NCBI GenBank assembly: GCA_020086605.1
Contig: JACBWW010000020.1
Span: 19,715,850 to 19,779,849, forward strand
Reading direction: 5' to 3'
Length of the DNA: 64,000 nucleotides
Origin: Lanius collurio
Taxonomy: Eukaryota; Chordata; Aves; Passeriformes; Laniidae
The stretch's first letter is position 1; every line of letters begins with the position of its first letter. Below, piece after piece: positions 26,756 to 37,300 of this stretch. A program made the position numbers and the translations under genes. The notes beneath the pieces were generated by a model that saw only the letters and a program-made list of their open reading frames with translations, was not told where the DNA came from and searched no databases.

Positions 26756-28955
26756 CTGAAAAACAACAAATATTTCTTTAATTAATTTTGTAACCATACA
26801 ACACATAGCATCCAAAAATTCAGTTGAAAACAAGTAGAAAATATACATATTATAGTAAATGTGGCCTAGTTTCTCTGAAATGTCAATTACTATGTGAAAA
26901 TGTACACAATGTTCACAGGAAAGCAGTCTGAGAAGCCTCATCTAGGAACATGAATGCTACATCATTTAACAGACTTTTTTAAAAATGTTGAATGTGAAAG
27001 GATTTTATTCAGGACTGAGGCTAAAGCCATCTCTAGTCTGCTGTTGCAGTCTTTAATGACTGTACACTATTTGCTAAACTGCTTACTCAAATATTGGAAG
27101 ATATGTTTGAATCACCTGAAAATATACTTTACTACTTCTACAGAGTTATCTTAGAAAAACACATCCATTATTAGGTCATTTGAATGGAAATCAAAGCAGA
27201 GATGGGAATTTTATATAACAGAATCTACCCACAGAAAAAGAAAAGTATTTGCCAGACATCTTATCTAGCCCACATCTCTTGACACAACTTGCTGTCTTTA
27301 CTGCAGGCTTTTTAAGTGCATGAAATACGCTGCTTTTTTTGCTACTGTTTGGATTATAACATTATTTATATTACATTTGCCCAAAAATGTAATATATATT
27401 AATAAAGTATTTGAGAGACGAGGTACCATTTGAAGCCTGAATTTGGCAAAGCTAAGCCAATGTACTTAACCAATTGATATGCACAGATTACAGCACATAC
27501 AAAACATGAAAGAAAGGGAACGTGTGAACTGGCTTTTTGGAAGTTGTTAACAATGTAAACAAAGCCTCAAAAAGAAGTGCCAGAATCATATCTAAGATAT
27601 TGCTATTCAGCAGCAAAACCACAAAACGTTAAAAAAACCCCTGAATCTAAGGTAAGTAGTTTTAAATAGTGCAGCTGATTATGACTTTTTGTCTGCTTAC
27701 TATTTATGATTTCAGGACAGTTTTCACTCTCAGACAGATGGACTGTCTGGACTATACAATAATTTAAAATGTTTTCAATTTTAATTGAGATTTGGCAGGC
27801 TTCTTAGTTGTATTAACAAACAGCAAAGAAAATAAATCCTTTACAAAGAGTAAGCATTAAAAACTGCATTACACATAAATCATCCTTGTTTTCCAGTTCA
27901 TAAAGCACAGAGCCCCATAAAAGAGTTGGAGGTATTTTGTCTTTCTGATATCATTTTCAAAGCCACCCTTTTCCAAAAGCATAATAAGCAGGTGATACAA
28001 CCCACGAAGAAACCACATCAGACAAACCTGCCAAGAGTTGTGGTAGAATAAAGGTAGTACAATTCTAAAAAGCCCAGTAAATGTTAGATCTATGGCTAAC
28101 TTGATTTTCCTCTTAAAGCAAAGATTTATTTCATGTTTTCATGCTGTAGGACATCTTCCTTCTGAGAACTGTCTGTTTGACTACTGCTCTTCTACTTCTT
28201 AAAACATCCATGTGTTATAAAAGCAATTAAGAACCATTCCACTAGATTGTTTTGACTATGGGAAGAATGATATGAAGCTCTTTAACCACCTTTTCATGAC
28301 TGCTAAATCAATACACACCAAAATTCACAACACCAGGTTTGTTTGGATCTCCAGCTTCTACAACTACTATCTAGGATTTACTCTCATATCACAGGAAACA
28401 TTTACATTTTGGGGCTGTCTTCACCTCTTTTGGGTTTATTGACAAGAGAAAGCTGGCTGTGAAGCATTTCAAGCATTTGATCAAAGAGGCATTTTAGGCT
28501 CCTCTGCTCCAGCTTTATGTCCTGTGAAGCAAAGCAGTCTAATGCAGCCTAAGGATCAGCACGCCCAAGTTTGTGACCCTTAAGGAGCTCCGATACCAAC
28601 AGTGAATACAAAAAGGATTGATCTTACTCCCGGTCAGTCCCACTAAACCTATCAGAGTATGCATGTGCTTACAGACCCCCAGCACAGGCTGAGCAATACC
28701 CAGCTCCTGACTCACCTGGGATGTACAGCCCTCCCTCACTACCCTGTCCTGGCGCAGACTCCAAGGTCTAACGCAGGAGGTGAAGCCTTTCAGTTCTGAG
28801 AGCTCGTTCACCCGCCTCAGCATCGCCAGCATCCCACCTCCCTCCCCAGAGCACGACTGCTCCCGCCCAGGTACACAGAGAGGCACACACACCCCCACAT
28901 CCGCACACGCGTTTGGGAGCGCACGCACACACGGGGCCGTGCCGCAGCCGCCTAC
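26756..28955 (-). other. FGF20: FGF20 intron 1
   Basis: A 2.2 kb intron from donor gtaggc (at 28,955) to the acceptor at 26,756. Its promoter-proximal end is GC-rich and belongs to the CpG island; the rest is AT-rich. A TTTGATCAAAG motif at 28,476-28,486 matches the TCF/LEF core. Several chance frames occur and none has coding character. Confidence 0.9.
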
Positions 28956-29256
28956 CGAAGAGGCTGTGGTCCTGGCGGGTGCCGCGCACGCTGCCGTCGG
29001 GCAGGATCTGCAGGTGGAAGCCGGTGCGGCAGTACAGCTGCCTCCGCCGCAGGATGCCCTGCAAGTGCGCCAGGTCCGCCGCCGCCGCCGCCGCCGCTGC
29101 CGGGGCGCGGCGGTCCTCCCGCTCCGCCGGGGCGCGGCGGTCCCCGAGCAGCGCCGGGCGCTCCCCGGCGGGCGGCAGCAAGAAGTGGGCACCCACGGGC
29201 TGCCCCAGGCCGTCCAGGCCGCCCAGGAAGCCGCCCACCTCGGCCAGCGGAGCCAT
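28956..29256 (-). CDS. FGF20: FGF20, fibroblast growth factor 20, coding exon 1 (gene intact, 216 aa)
   Basis: Fibroblast growth factor 20 is a secreted ligand of the FGF9/16/20 subfamily that signals through FGF receptors with heparan sulphate. In birds it is needed for feather placodes: the chicken scaleless trait has been traced to a nonsense mutation in FGF20. This exon has 301 nt, from the ATG at 29,256 to the donor G|gtaggc, coding residues 1-100 plus one base of Gly101. The start [14 protein letters not shown] and the segment LPPAGERP match human FGF20 rather than FGF9. The FGF core begins at about residue 65 ([22 protein letters not shown]). As in the subfamily, there is no classical cleavable signal peptide; the N-terminal hydrophobic stretch and core are known to act as an uncleaved secretion signal. 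The total of 301+104+246 nt gives 216 aa against 211 in human. The extra length lies at residues 39-60, where a DRRAPA unit occurs twice and is followed by eight alanines. Confidence 0.96.
29077..29143 (-). repeat. in-frame 27-bp-offset duplication plus GCG/alanine tract in FGF20 exon 1
   Basis: The 17-base word ccggggcgcggcggtcc occurs at 29,100-29,116 and again at 29,127-29,143, offset by 27 bases (9 codons), coding DRRAPA twice (residues 39-44 and 48-53). It directly adjoins a GCG trinucleotide run at 29,077-29,100 coding eight alanines (residues 53-60; seven GCG and one GCA). The tract sits in the poorly conserved linker between the N-terminal motif and the FGF core. Confidence 0.9.
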
Positions 29257-29453
29257 GCGGGCGCGGGGTGAGCGGGCTATGGCACGGCGGCGGCGGAGAG
29301 CGGCTGCCGGCCTCTCCCGGTGGGCATGTGGGGGTGCGCGGCGGAGCCCCAAGCATGGGGAGCCGGCAGGGCCGAGCGGAACCGAGCCGAGCCGTGCTGA
29401 TCCGAGCCGGTGTGAGCCAGGCGGCGAGGTGCTGTTCATCAGCCCCGCGTGTG

Positions 29454-29463
29454 TATATATATA
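29454..29463 (-). promoter_or_regulatory. FGF20: TATA box of the FGF20 promoter
   Basis: An isolated TATATATATA inside the CpG island, with GC-rich sequence on both sides, about 200 bp upstream of the start codon on the minus strand. A TATA box at this place predicts transcription starting around 29,420-29,430 and a 5' UTR of roughly 170 nt. An octamer-like ATTAGCAT word lies just upstream (about 29,481-29,488). The assignment rests on position and sequence only. Confidence 0.55.
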
Positions 29464-30714
29464 CGGCGGTCCCCTGACATATGCTAATGAAGCCGCTGCG
29501 GGGAGGCCGCGTTTGAAATTGTAAACCGGCTCCCCCTCTGCTCGCACCTTCCTCTGATCTGCGGTGACGGCGGGGAGGGGGCTCGGGGCGCGCCCCCCGC
29601 GCGCTGCCGGGCGCGCACACGCGCGGCGGGGGCGGGGGCGCGGGCGCGGCCCCTGCGCGGAGGGGAGCGGAGCGGAGCGGGCAGCGGGAGACGGGCGGGA
29701 GCTGCCGGAGCATTACGTGGACAGGTGCAAGGAGAGGCAGGAGGGAAGAAGGAGAAAGGGCGTTACCTGAGGGTTAGACCTGCCCAGACACACATGAAAG
29801 AAAAAACCCAAAGATCTGACAGTTTTACTCCCTGTTTCTAAAACGCTAATAAAATGTACATGCATTACGCTTCGCTTTTATCGCTTCAACTACAAGGAGG
29901 GGAATTTCTAAAGAAATTGGCATAGTCAGGGAGGTGCTTTCCCCTCTGCAAATTCTCCCTCGCATTTAATTTATCATTAATGTGACATGAAACTGATCTA
30001 TAGTATTTGGTTATTGACAGGAGGTCTTATAAACATAAATGGGCAGCCTCATCATTTGAGATAAACATTTTCAAAACTTGCATAGAAGAAAGATTGAGAG
30101 GTGGCTCATCTAATCCATCTTCTTTGGGGTTTTTCAGTGGGCTCGTAGCCAAGGTCTGTGAGCATCATAAATTAGCAATATCATCTACTGAAAGATCCCT
30201 GTTGTATTTCTACAGTGTTTTGAATCAGTGTGGGACTTAGTTGTCTTGTTCCAGATGACCGTATGCACTTTCTTCATTCCCAGAGTAGAACAGTTCAGAC
30301 ATGAAAATGTATTTTGGTGGAACATATATTCAGTCATTATCACCAATGGTAAAACAACTCTACATTAAGTCTAAGAGCTTGACTTTTGCCATGTTTCCTG
30401 CTTTTTCTGTAAAGTCTAATGAATTTTAGGGCTTAAATGACATGACCTATCTTAGCATCTAAGATATGCAATTCTTTGCCAATGTTAAAACATGGTATTA
30501 GAGTATAATATGTAAAGATCTTTCGTAGTTAATTCTTTCAAAAGTTCAAGAGAATCACTTGGTGGTTTAAGGTTTCGTTTAAACAAAAAAGTTGCAGAGA
30601 ATCATGAGAGATTAGTTCTCCCGTCTTGCTTCATGGTCTTTTCAGTCACAGTCTAAATCTGAGAGATCAAATGGATTTGACTGCTTACCTTTATTTGCTA
30701 TGGAGAGTATAGGG

Positions 30715-30910
30715 CTAATTAATTGGCAGGTGCTTTAAAGCAGGTAATGTGACACCTTTTCATCATTGCAGTCCTAAGTACTGCCCCTGTGTGCACCTGA
30801 ATTATAAAAAGGCTGCTTTAAAGCAAGTGATTTACTGTGGAGGGATTTAAAACTGAAAAAATTAATGCTAAATACAATGATCAGATAAATCACCTCAGAG
30901 GAGAGCACAG
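30715..30910. promoter_or_regulatory. candidate cis-regulatory cluster with paired palindromes
   Basis: Within about 200 bp there are two identical 12-bp perfect palindromes, TGCTTTAAAGCA, at 30,731-30,742 and 30,814-30,825. Around them are E-box/ZEB-type words: CAGGTG (30,728), CAGGTA (30,741), CACCTT (30,753), CACCTG (30,795) and CACCTC (30,892). A homeobox-type TAATTAATTGG lies at the left edge. The cluster sits about 1.5 kb upstream of FGF20 exon 1. Regulatory function is inferred from motif density alone. Confidence 0.3.
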
Positions 30911-32030
30911 GCAGACCTGTTCTGAAGGCAGTTACAGATAGATGTTATATTATTTTACCTTTCAGATAACAGGAGCCTGTCATGTGGTGGGACCCAAAAA
31001 TCCACCATAATCGAGATTTCAAAGCACATCTGTGTAAACATTATCACATCAGTGTAAAACATCAACCAATGAGCTTTCTCTTTGAAGCAAATCTACTTAA
31101 TTGTAGTGCTAAATCAAAGAAATAGATCAAAGTTGAATAATCTATATGGCACCTAGTTCTCAAATAGCCTGCTCACTGATTACTCAAATACACCAAAAAC
31201 GTTTGAAACAAACATCAAGTATTTTTATTGACATGACTGGCAGGTCAAGATCAAACTGTTCATCACAGCTGTTAAGTTCCAGGACATGCACCAGGATGGT
31301 ACAGTTAAATGGAAGAGGAATATTTTTCTAAGCCTAAAGATGCTCCCATACAGATACTGTTCCTGGGTCCAAGCAGTACCCTCGAGTCCTACCAACGGTA
31401 GAAGGGTCTTCGGTTCAGATAACACCACTGTCTCCAGTGGAGAAGGGGTGGGGTTATTTTGAAAAAGAAAAAAAATCTTCAGCCATCACACACTGTAAGA
31501 CCCTTATGGATAAATCTTTCCTGTTATATAATGGAAACATTTAAAGTAGAGTGGGCTATATAACACCAATCTTGTTCCGAGTGGAGTCTTTAATGTCTGG
31601 GAACTAAACCGGTTATGCTGTTTTATAAAGCACCAGAAAAGAAACAAAAAGATAAGATTTTTTTTGTGTGTGTTTGCACTAGTCATGTGACAGGAAAAGA
31701 TAACGCTAAAGATTTTTTTTTCACCTTCTGAAACTATACCATGGGAAGTTAAATAATTTTGAAGAGTGTTTTTACAAGAGTACCTAATTCAACTTAAAGT
31801 ATACAGTACAATCTAATCGACTCTACATATACTTCCTAGAGACAGCACTTTTAGTGTCATTGAACAAATATATATGTGGTCAAGTTTTTATTTCCATAGC
31901 AAGTAGTTAGGACTTCTATAGACAATATAATTACTGTATATTTCTTAAGAATAGCATGTTGTCATAAGCAAAACCTAGTGGCTACCAAGGGAGTGGAGAA
32001 TGTAATGGACTGCAATCTTTCATAGACAGT

Positions 32031-32095
32031 CTGTATCTATATGGAGAGACAGATCAATCTATATATCTATATCTATAAAACTCTTGTTAGTTATA
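32031..32095. repeat. CTATAT-type simple repeat
   Basis: Degenerate repeats of CTATAT/ATCTAT units (for example atctatatatctatatctat). An imperfect microsatellite with no associated gene. Confidence 0.6.
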
Positions 32096-33997
32096 AAACT
32101 TTAGGCCCTGCAATTCATTGCACCTTTGTTAACTTTAGAACTCCCTTACAACAGTTCTGTGCCAGCCATAAATTTTTAATGATACAATAAAATATTGGAA
32201 AGGGAGGGTTCATGAATACATGAGAAAGCAAACTTTTGGTGGAACAAAAACCACTGAGTAGCACCTGAAGGGTTATATCCACCTGGAGATACCTGTGCAT
32301 CATGACCAGTTCCAGATTCTTCCTAGATTTGGACAAAAAAACATGGTTTGTTGCTTTCAGGAAGGTGAGAGGAACATGCACAACTTACAATGAGTGCCTT
32401 TCTGAGCACTGCAAGTCTGAGTGAAAAAAGATGTATTCTTGTGCAGAAATTACTAGAGTTTTCCAAGGCTCCGTGTATAAATTAGGCTATAATCTGATGA
32501 TGTAAAGCTTTTCAAATGCAATACATGCAGATTTTAGAAACACTGACAGCTTTCTCTTCTGAACAGACACAGTAGCAGGCATGTATGCATGTATACATAC
32601 ATGCATATTTATATTTAACTATTTAAGAATACTCAGATGAGGGAAAAGCAATGATGATTTTTTTTTTTCCTATGGGAGGGAGGTTCTACATTTCTTACAC
32701 CTTCATGCTTTGTTTTATTTCTTTAATTGAAGACAGAAATTCACAGAGCTTTTTAAGATTCATGATTTTACTGTCCATGTTTTTGTGGACACACATGAAT
32801 AAACCCCTATATATGCAGAATGGGACAGAGAAGCTATTGCAGTGGGCACACATTTACATGGCTACATCGGTGAGAATAGACCGTTTCCATGTATCAATAT
32901 TCAAATGCGTCATTTGGCAGCTTTTTTATTAGTCCTGTAAGTAAATCATTGCATTGAAACAACCTTTATCTATTTAAATTACATGCTTTCTGAATCTATG
33001 CATGCAAGATGTTCAGACAGCTTATGGTTTTTGACTTGCTGCACAAATAAATTTTGTTCTTGTTCCTAAGCAAACACCTCACATGGGGAGTTCTGCCTAA
33101 AATTAGCTGGGTGTAAGTAGTTGCAGACGTGAATTGGATTTTGAAGTGAAAGAAATTTTAGCCTAAAGGTGTTATTGAAAAGTCAGTAAAATGTGGATAA
33201 CTAATTTCAAGAAAACAGTGTGAACAGGGAGATAACTCATGGCTCATGACTACAATTCAGGTGACTGATGAGCTCTAAACATGTTTACTTTGGGACACCA
33301 CACTGACCAAAAGTAGTTTCTCTTCCAGTCAAACCCAAAAGGTACACTATTTGAAAAAGGTAATTGTATTGGTGAATGATGTCTCCTAATGAGGCAGATA
33401 GTACTGGTAAGATCCAAATTCTACAAAATTTTCCAGACTGGATGCTTAGTCATGTACTTGCAAGTACTTGTGTTTCAGTCATGCTAAGCATCAGAAACTA
33501 TCATTGCCTTGACCCCTAAATACTGGTCTCCATATTGGCGATGTAACTCAGATTTGCAGACAAGGATTTTGCCTGGGTCATCCATGTAATGTATTTATAC
33601 AACAAAGCAGTACATATAATAAAAATAACAGAAATAGTTTTTGACAGATGGGAGTAATGAAGTCAAGGGAATTACTTGAGGAATGAATTGGCTTACAGTA
33701 TTCTAAAATACTGAAAGAAATGCAGGAAATCTATCATTCAGCCCAGATACCTGCCTTTCCAGCCATAGCTCTGAGGTAACTCAACCTTGGCCATGTTTGC
33801 AGTTGCATGATTTGATAGACTGTCAATTGACAAACACAGCCACACTTTTCTTGACACATACCATAACCACTGAAATGTTTCTAAGGAACTGAAAATGCAT
33901 GAGAGTGTCATAAAAGGTATTAAAACAAGTTATCATTTGTGTATTTTCTGAAATCTTGTTCATAGTAATATAAAAAGTCATTGGAGATTTGGGGGGG

Positions 33998-34397
33998 NNN
34001 NNNNNNNNNNNNNNNNNNNNNNNNNNNNNNNNNNNNNNNNNNNNNNNNNNNNNNNNNNNNNNNNNNNNNNNNNNNNNNNNNNNNNNNNNNNNNNNNNNNN
34101 NNNNNNNNNNNNNNNNNNNNNNNNNNNNNNNNNNNNNNNNNNNNNNNNNNNNNNNNNNNNNNNNNNNNNNNNNNNNNNNNNNNNNNNNNNNNNNNNNNNN
34201 NNNNNNNNNNNNNNNNNNNNNNNNNNNNNNNNNNNNNNNNNNNNNNNNNNNNNNNNNNNNNNNNNNNNNNNNNNNNNNNNNNNNNNNNNNNNNNNNNNNN
34301 NNNNNNNNNNNNNNNNNNNNNNNNNNNNNNNNNNNNNNNNNNNNNNNNNNNNNNNNNNNNNNNNNNNNNNNNNNNNNNNNNNNNNNNNNNNNNNNNN
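33998..34397. other. assembly gap (400 N)
   Basis: Exactly 400 undetermined bases. The left border is a run of seven Gs after AT-rich DNA. The right border opens into sequence with many CpGs (tcgg, ctcg, ttcggcg, ccgg, gacg) that thins out over about 250 bp, like the shoulder of a CpG island. This is where a GC-rich first exon and promoter of MICU3 would be expected. Open frames drawn across the gap are meaningless. Confidence 0.95.
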
Positions 34398-37300
34398 ACC
34401 CTGAGTTTCGGTTTATGCTCGGGACAATTAACTTTCTAATACAAAATTTCCTGTAGAGTGAAAGGTTTACACTGAACTTCGTAGGAAGTGGCAGCATTGT
34501 GACAAATAGCGGTTCAGTTGGACTAATTCGGCGAAAGCACCGGCTGAGCAACCAGGGGTAGCAAGAAACAGTTGACGTTAACCTGGAAAATGAAGTTTCC
34601 TATGATAGGGATGAACTCCTGCACCGCAGCGTATGTAATGTGGTAATGATAGGATTGTTTGGGGTTTTTTTCATTTAAAAATGTCAAGAGCTGTGATTAG
34701 GCAGTTTGTCAGAGTGGCGTCTGCTAAGACTGGAAATCAGTGGTGTGAATGGCCTGCTTTGTCTATACCGAGTTTATTTTATACTGTCTTTGAGAACAGG
34801 ATCTACATTTTGCAGTGGAGGCCTAGTGCTTAAGTATCAATGTTGTTAGCCCTTTTGCCCTGCATCATTATCTGAAAGGCAGATTCTGTTGGCAGCATCC
34901 TTTATGAAGGGGAGTTGAATCTGGTATTTTTAATTATTCATGATCTTGTGTCTGGAATGTGTTACTGTAGCACAGAAAAACTGTTTCAGTTTTTCATAGT
35001 GTTTTGATTTGACAGAACTTTACACTTTTACTTATCCAGTCTTAATTGTCAGTTTTATTTATAGGGAAGTATTGCTGCTGCATATTTGAAAAGTCGGTGA
35101 ATTTACTTGGATGTATGATTGTGAATTTTCATACACATCACTATAAAAGCATTGAGGTTGAAAATTAAGAACTAAGTTTATATTTTAATTAATGTAAAAC
35201 TAATAAAAATTATAAAATGCAATAACTGTGTATAACTATTTTTTTGAAGACAAACACTGTCTTGAAGCCAAACACCTTGTTTCTGTGTGAAAAAAGGACT
35301 GTAATTAATTTGGTTTTCTATTTGCGTAGCAGAAAATTTGAAAGATTAACTTGAAATATGTCCATTCAGATTGTGTGGACCAAATCCAGACTGACATCTG
35401 AGAATATTAGTTTTATGTGTCAGGTTTTTATTTTTGAATGATTGATGTAATTGATTTGAAATTGCACATCTGTGTGCTCAGGATTCCTAAAAAAATATCC
35501 TTTCAATTGAAGCCCTCTAAAAATGAGGATCAAATAGCTGTGGAATTTTTGGTCTGAGGTAGTGGGTTCCTGTGCTTTTTTTATTATTGACTCTTGTCCT
35601 GCTGAATGGCTTGTGGGGAAAGACCGTAGTTTAAAACCAGGGCTAGATGGGGAACTACCAAGAATCGTTTGACCATTAGCTCTATCTGTGATCCATTTGT
35701 AATTGCTCTCTAGACCTGTGATGAGTACCAAATCTTTCAGTACAGATTTCTAAAACATTTCCAGAGGTGGAAAAAAGGATGCAAATACTGTGTTCAAATT
35801 GCATTGAATGGTATTCATGGTATTCTGCAATGGTATTGTATTGTAACATCCTTTGTTAGAAGGCTGAATTAGTGTTGCCTGAGTGACAGTAACTTTTTTA
35901 ATTCCTAATTTTGAGTGCTGAGTTTTCAACTTTCATAGATTTTAACAGTTTAAGAAGTCTGATACCTTTGAAAGCAAATATTCTGTCATGAAAAATCATA
36001 AAGATGTCAATCTTACTAGGATCAAGGTTGGAGCTCTTGGATCTACTGCTGAGTGTGTTTAGAGTAATCATTGGAGAATCATAACCTGCAGTTTCTGTAT
36101 AGATGACTTTGATGGAACTGTGATGCATGTTTTGCTAGGATATTTTTACAGTTTTATCAGGTACTGACCAGCAAATAATGATGAGGCTCAAGTATCTTGA
36201 GATCCTCTCCAGCTGCTTTTGGTTATTTCTTTATTCCTGATGCACAAAGTCTGGCACTGTTTTCTGGGGGTTTCTAGGTTTATCCTTACCCCACTTTCCT
36301 ATTTCCCTAATTCCTCATTTCATTTCCAGTGTCAGGCTGCTTTTCATTCCACCAAAGCAATTCATGCATTTTCTTTTTCCTCTTTCCTCCCTCCATCCCA
36401 GCCATATTCTTCTACTTCATCCTAATATTTTCATTTGCGTGCTTCTTCCTTAGTCTTTCCTCTAGCAGCATGTTTTTCCCAAATGCTATTTACTGAGATC
36501 ATTGGACACAGGGAATGGTGTCTCTGCTGTCAGTGTCTTGGTATAGAGATCTACAGCAGCTGGTAGGAGCAATTATACTGAATGTTTCTTCCATCATCCC
36601 TGGGGGACAGAATAACCACTAAAAAAGACCCCACTACTGACAGTAAAGGGACCAGCCCTTGCAAAACCTGAAATCCTTTCCTTTAAAATGTAGACAGCTG
36701 TAATGTATGGACTTGTATACCCATAGACTTGATAGAGAATCTTATTTTTTTTGTAGATATTCTGGAGGGGAAATCTATCTCCTCCCATAGTTTTTGTGTT
36801 AATTAAAAAAAAATCCATTCTGAAACATTGATGATGGATAATTTAATTTTTAAAGGTTAAGACATAATGAGTTTATAATTCAAAACAATATCACAGTGTA
36901 AAGGTGTTCAGAGGTTTCAGGAGTATTCAGAGTAGTTTTGGCTGTCTCACCTGTAGCACTTTAGTTAACCTTGGCCAGCAGGCACCAGGCTGTACCCCAC
37001 AGCCACTCCCTCATCTTCTGGCAGTGGGATGGGAAAGAGACTCAGAAGTGTAAGAGTGAAAAAACTTGTGGATTGAAATAGAGATAGTTTACCAAGCAGA
37101 GCAAAAGCCACACAAGCAAAGGAAAATAAGCCATGCAAATAAAGCAAAACAAGGAATTGATTCACTGCTTCCTATGGGTGTTCAGCAAACAGGGCTCCAT
37201 GACATGTAATGGGGACTTGGGAAGGCAAATGCACTGAATGTGTGTGTCCATTTCCTCTTTCTTCCCCAAAGCTTTATTACCAAGCACAATTATTGTATGG

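Larger units (their letters stand above)
28830..29720. promoter_or_regulatory. CpG island over FGF20 promoter and exon 1
   Basis: About 0.9 kb of very GC- and CpG-rich sequence covering the 5' part of FGF20 intron 1, coding exon 1, the 5' UTR and upstream promoter DNA, with abrupt return to AT-rich DNA at both sides. Its high G+C suppresses stop codons, so long open frames appear in several frames on both strands. Only the minus-strand frame starting at 29,256 is real coding sequence. Confidence 0.9.
29721..33997. other. intergenic region between divergent FGF20 and MICU3
   Basis: About 4.3 kb without a supported exon. It is AT-rich after the CpG island ends. Notable contents are a kappaB-like GGGGAATTTC (29,899-29,908), two copies of the palindrome TGCTTTAAAGCA (30,731 and 30,814) among CAGGTG/CACCTG words, CTATAT-type simple sequence near 32,031-32,095, and a palindromic ATGTATACAT-type patch near 32,578-32,612. 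It ends in a run of seven Gs at the assembly gap. Confidence 0.6.

Noticed and set aside
25828..29256. Assignment as FGF9 or FGF16 instead of FGF20
   Set aside because: The N terminus ([21 protein letters not shown]), the C-terminal LYKDVLGYS and the MICU3 neighbour fit FGF20; FGF9 begins MAPLGEVGNYF and ends ILSQS.
29257..29547. Extended FGF20 start at 29,547 in the same frame
   Set aside because: That ATG lies upstream of the TATA box, and the added residues do not resemble any FGF; the ATG at 29,256 gives the conserved [10 protein letters not shown] start.
28539..29713. Long overlapping frames on both strands over the FGF20 CpG island
   Set aside because: High G+C removes stop codons; only the minus-strand frame from 29,256 matches FGF20. 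The others are shadows.
33823..34551. Open frames of 152-242 codons across the N run
   Set aside because: They exist only because undetermined bases contain no stop codon.
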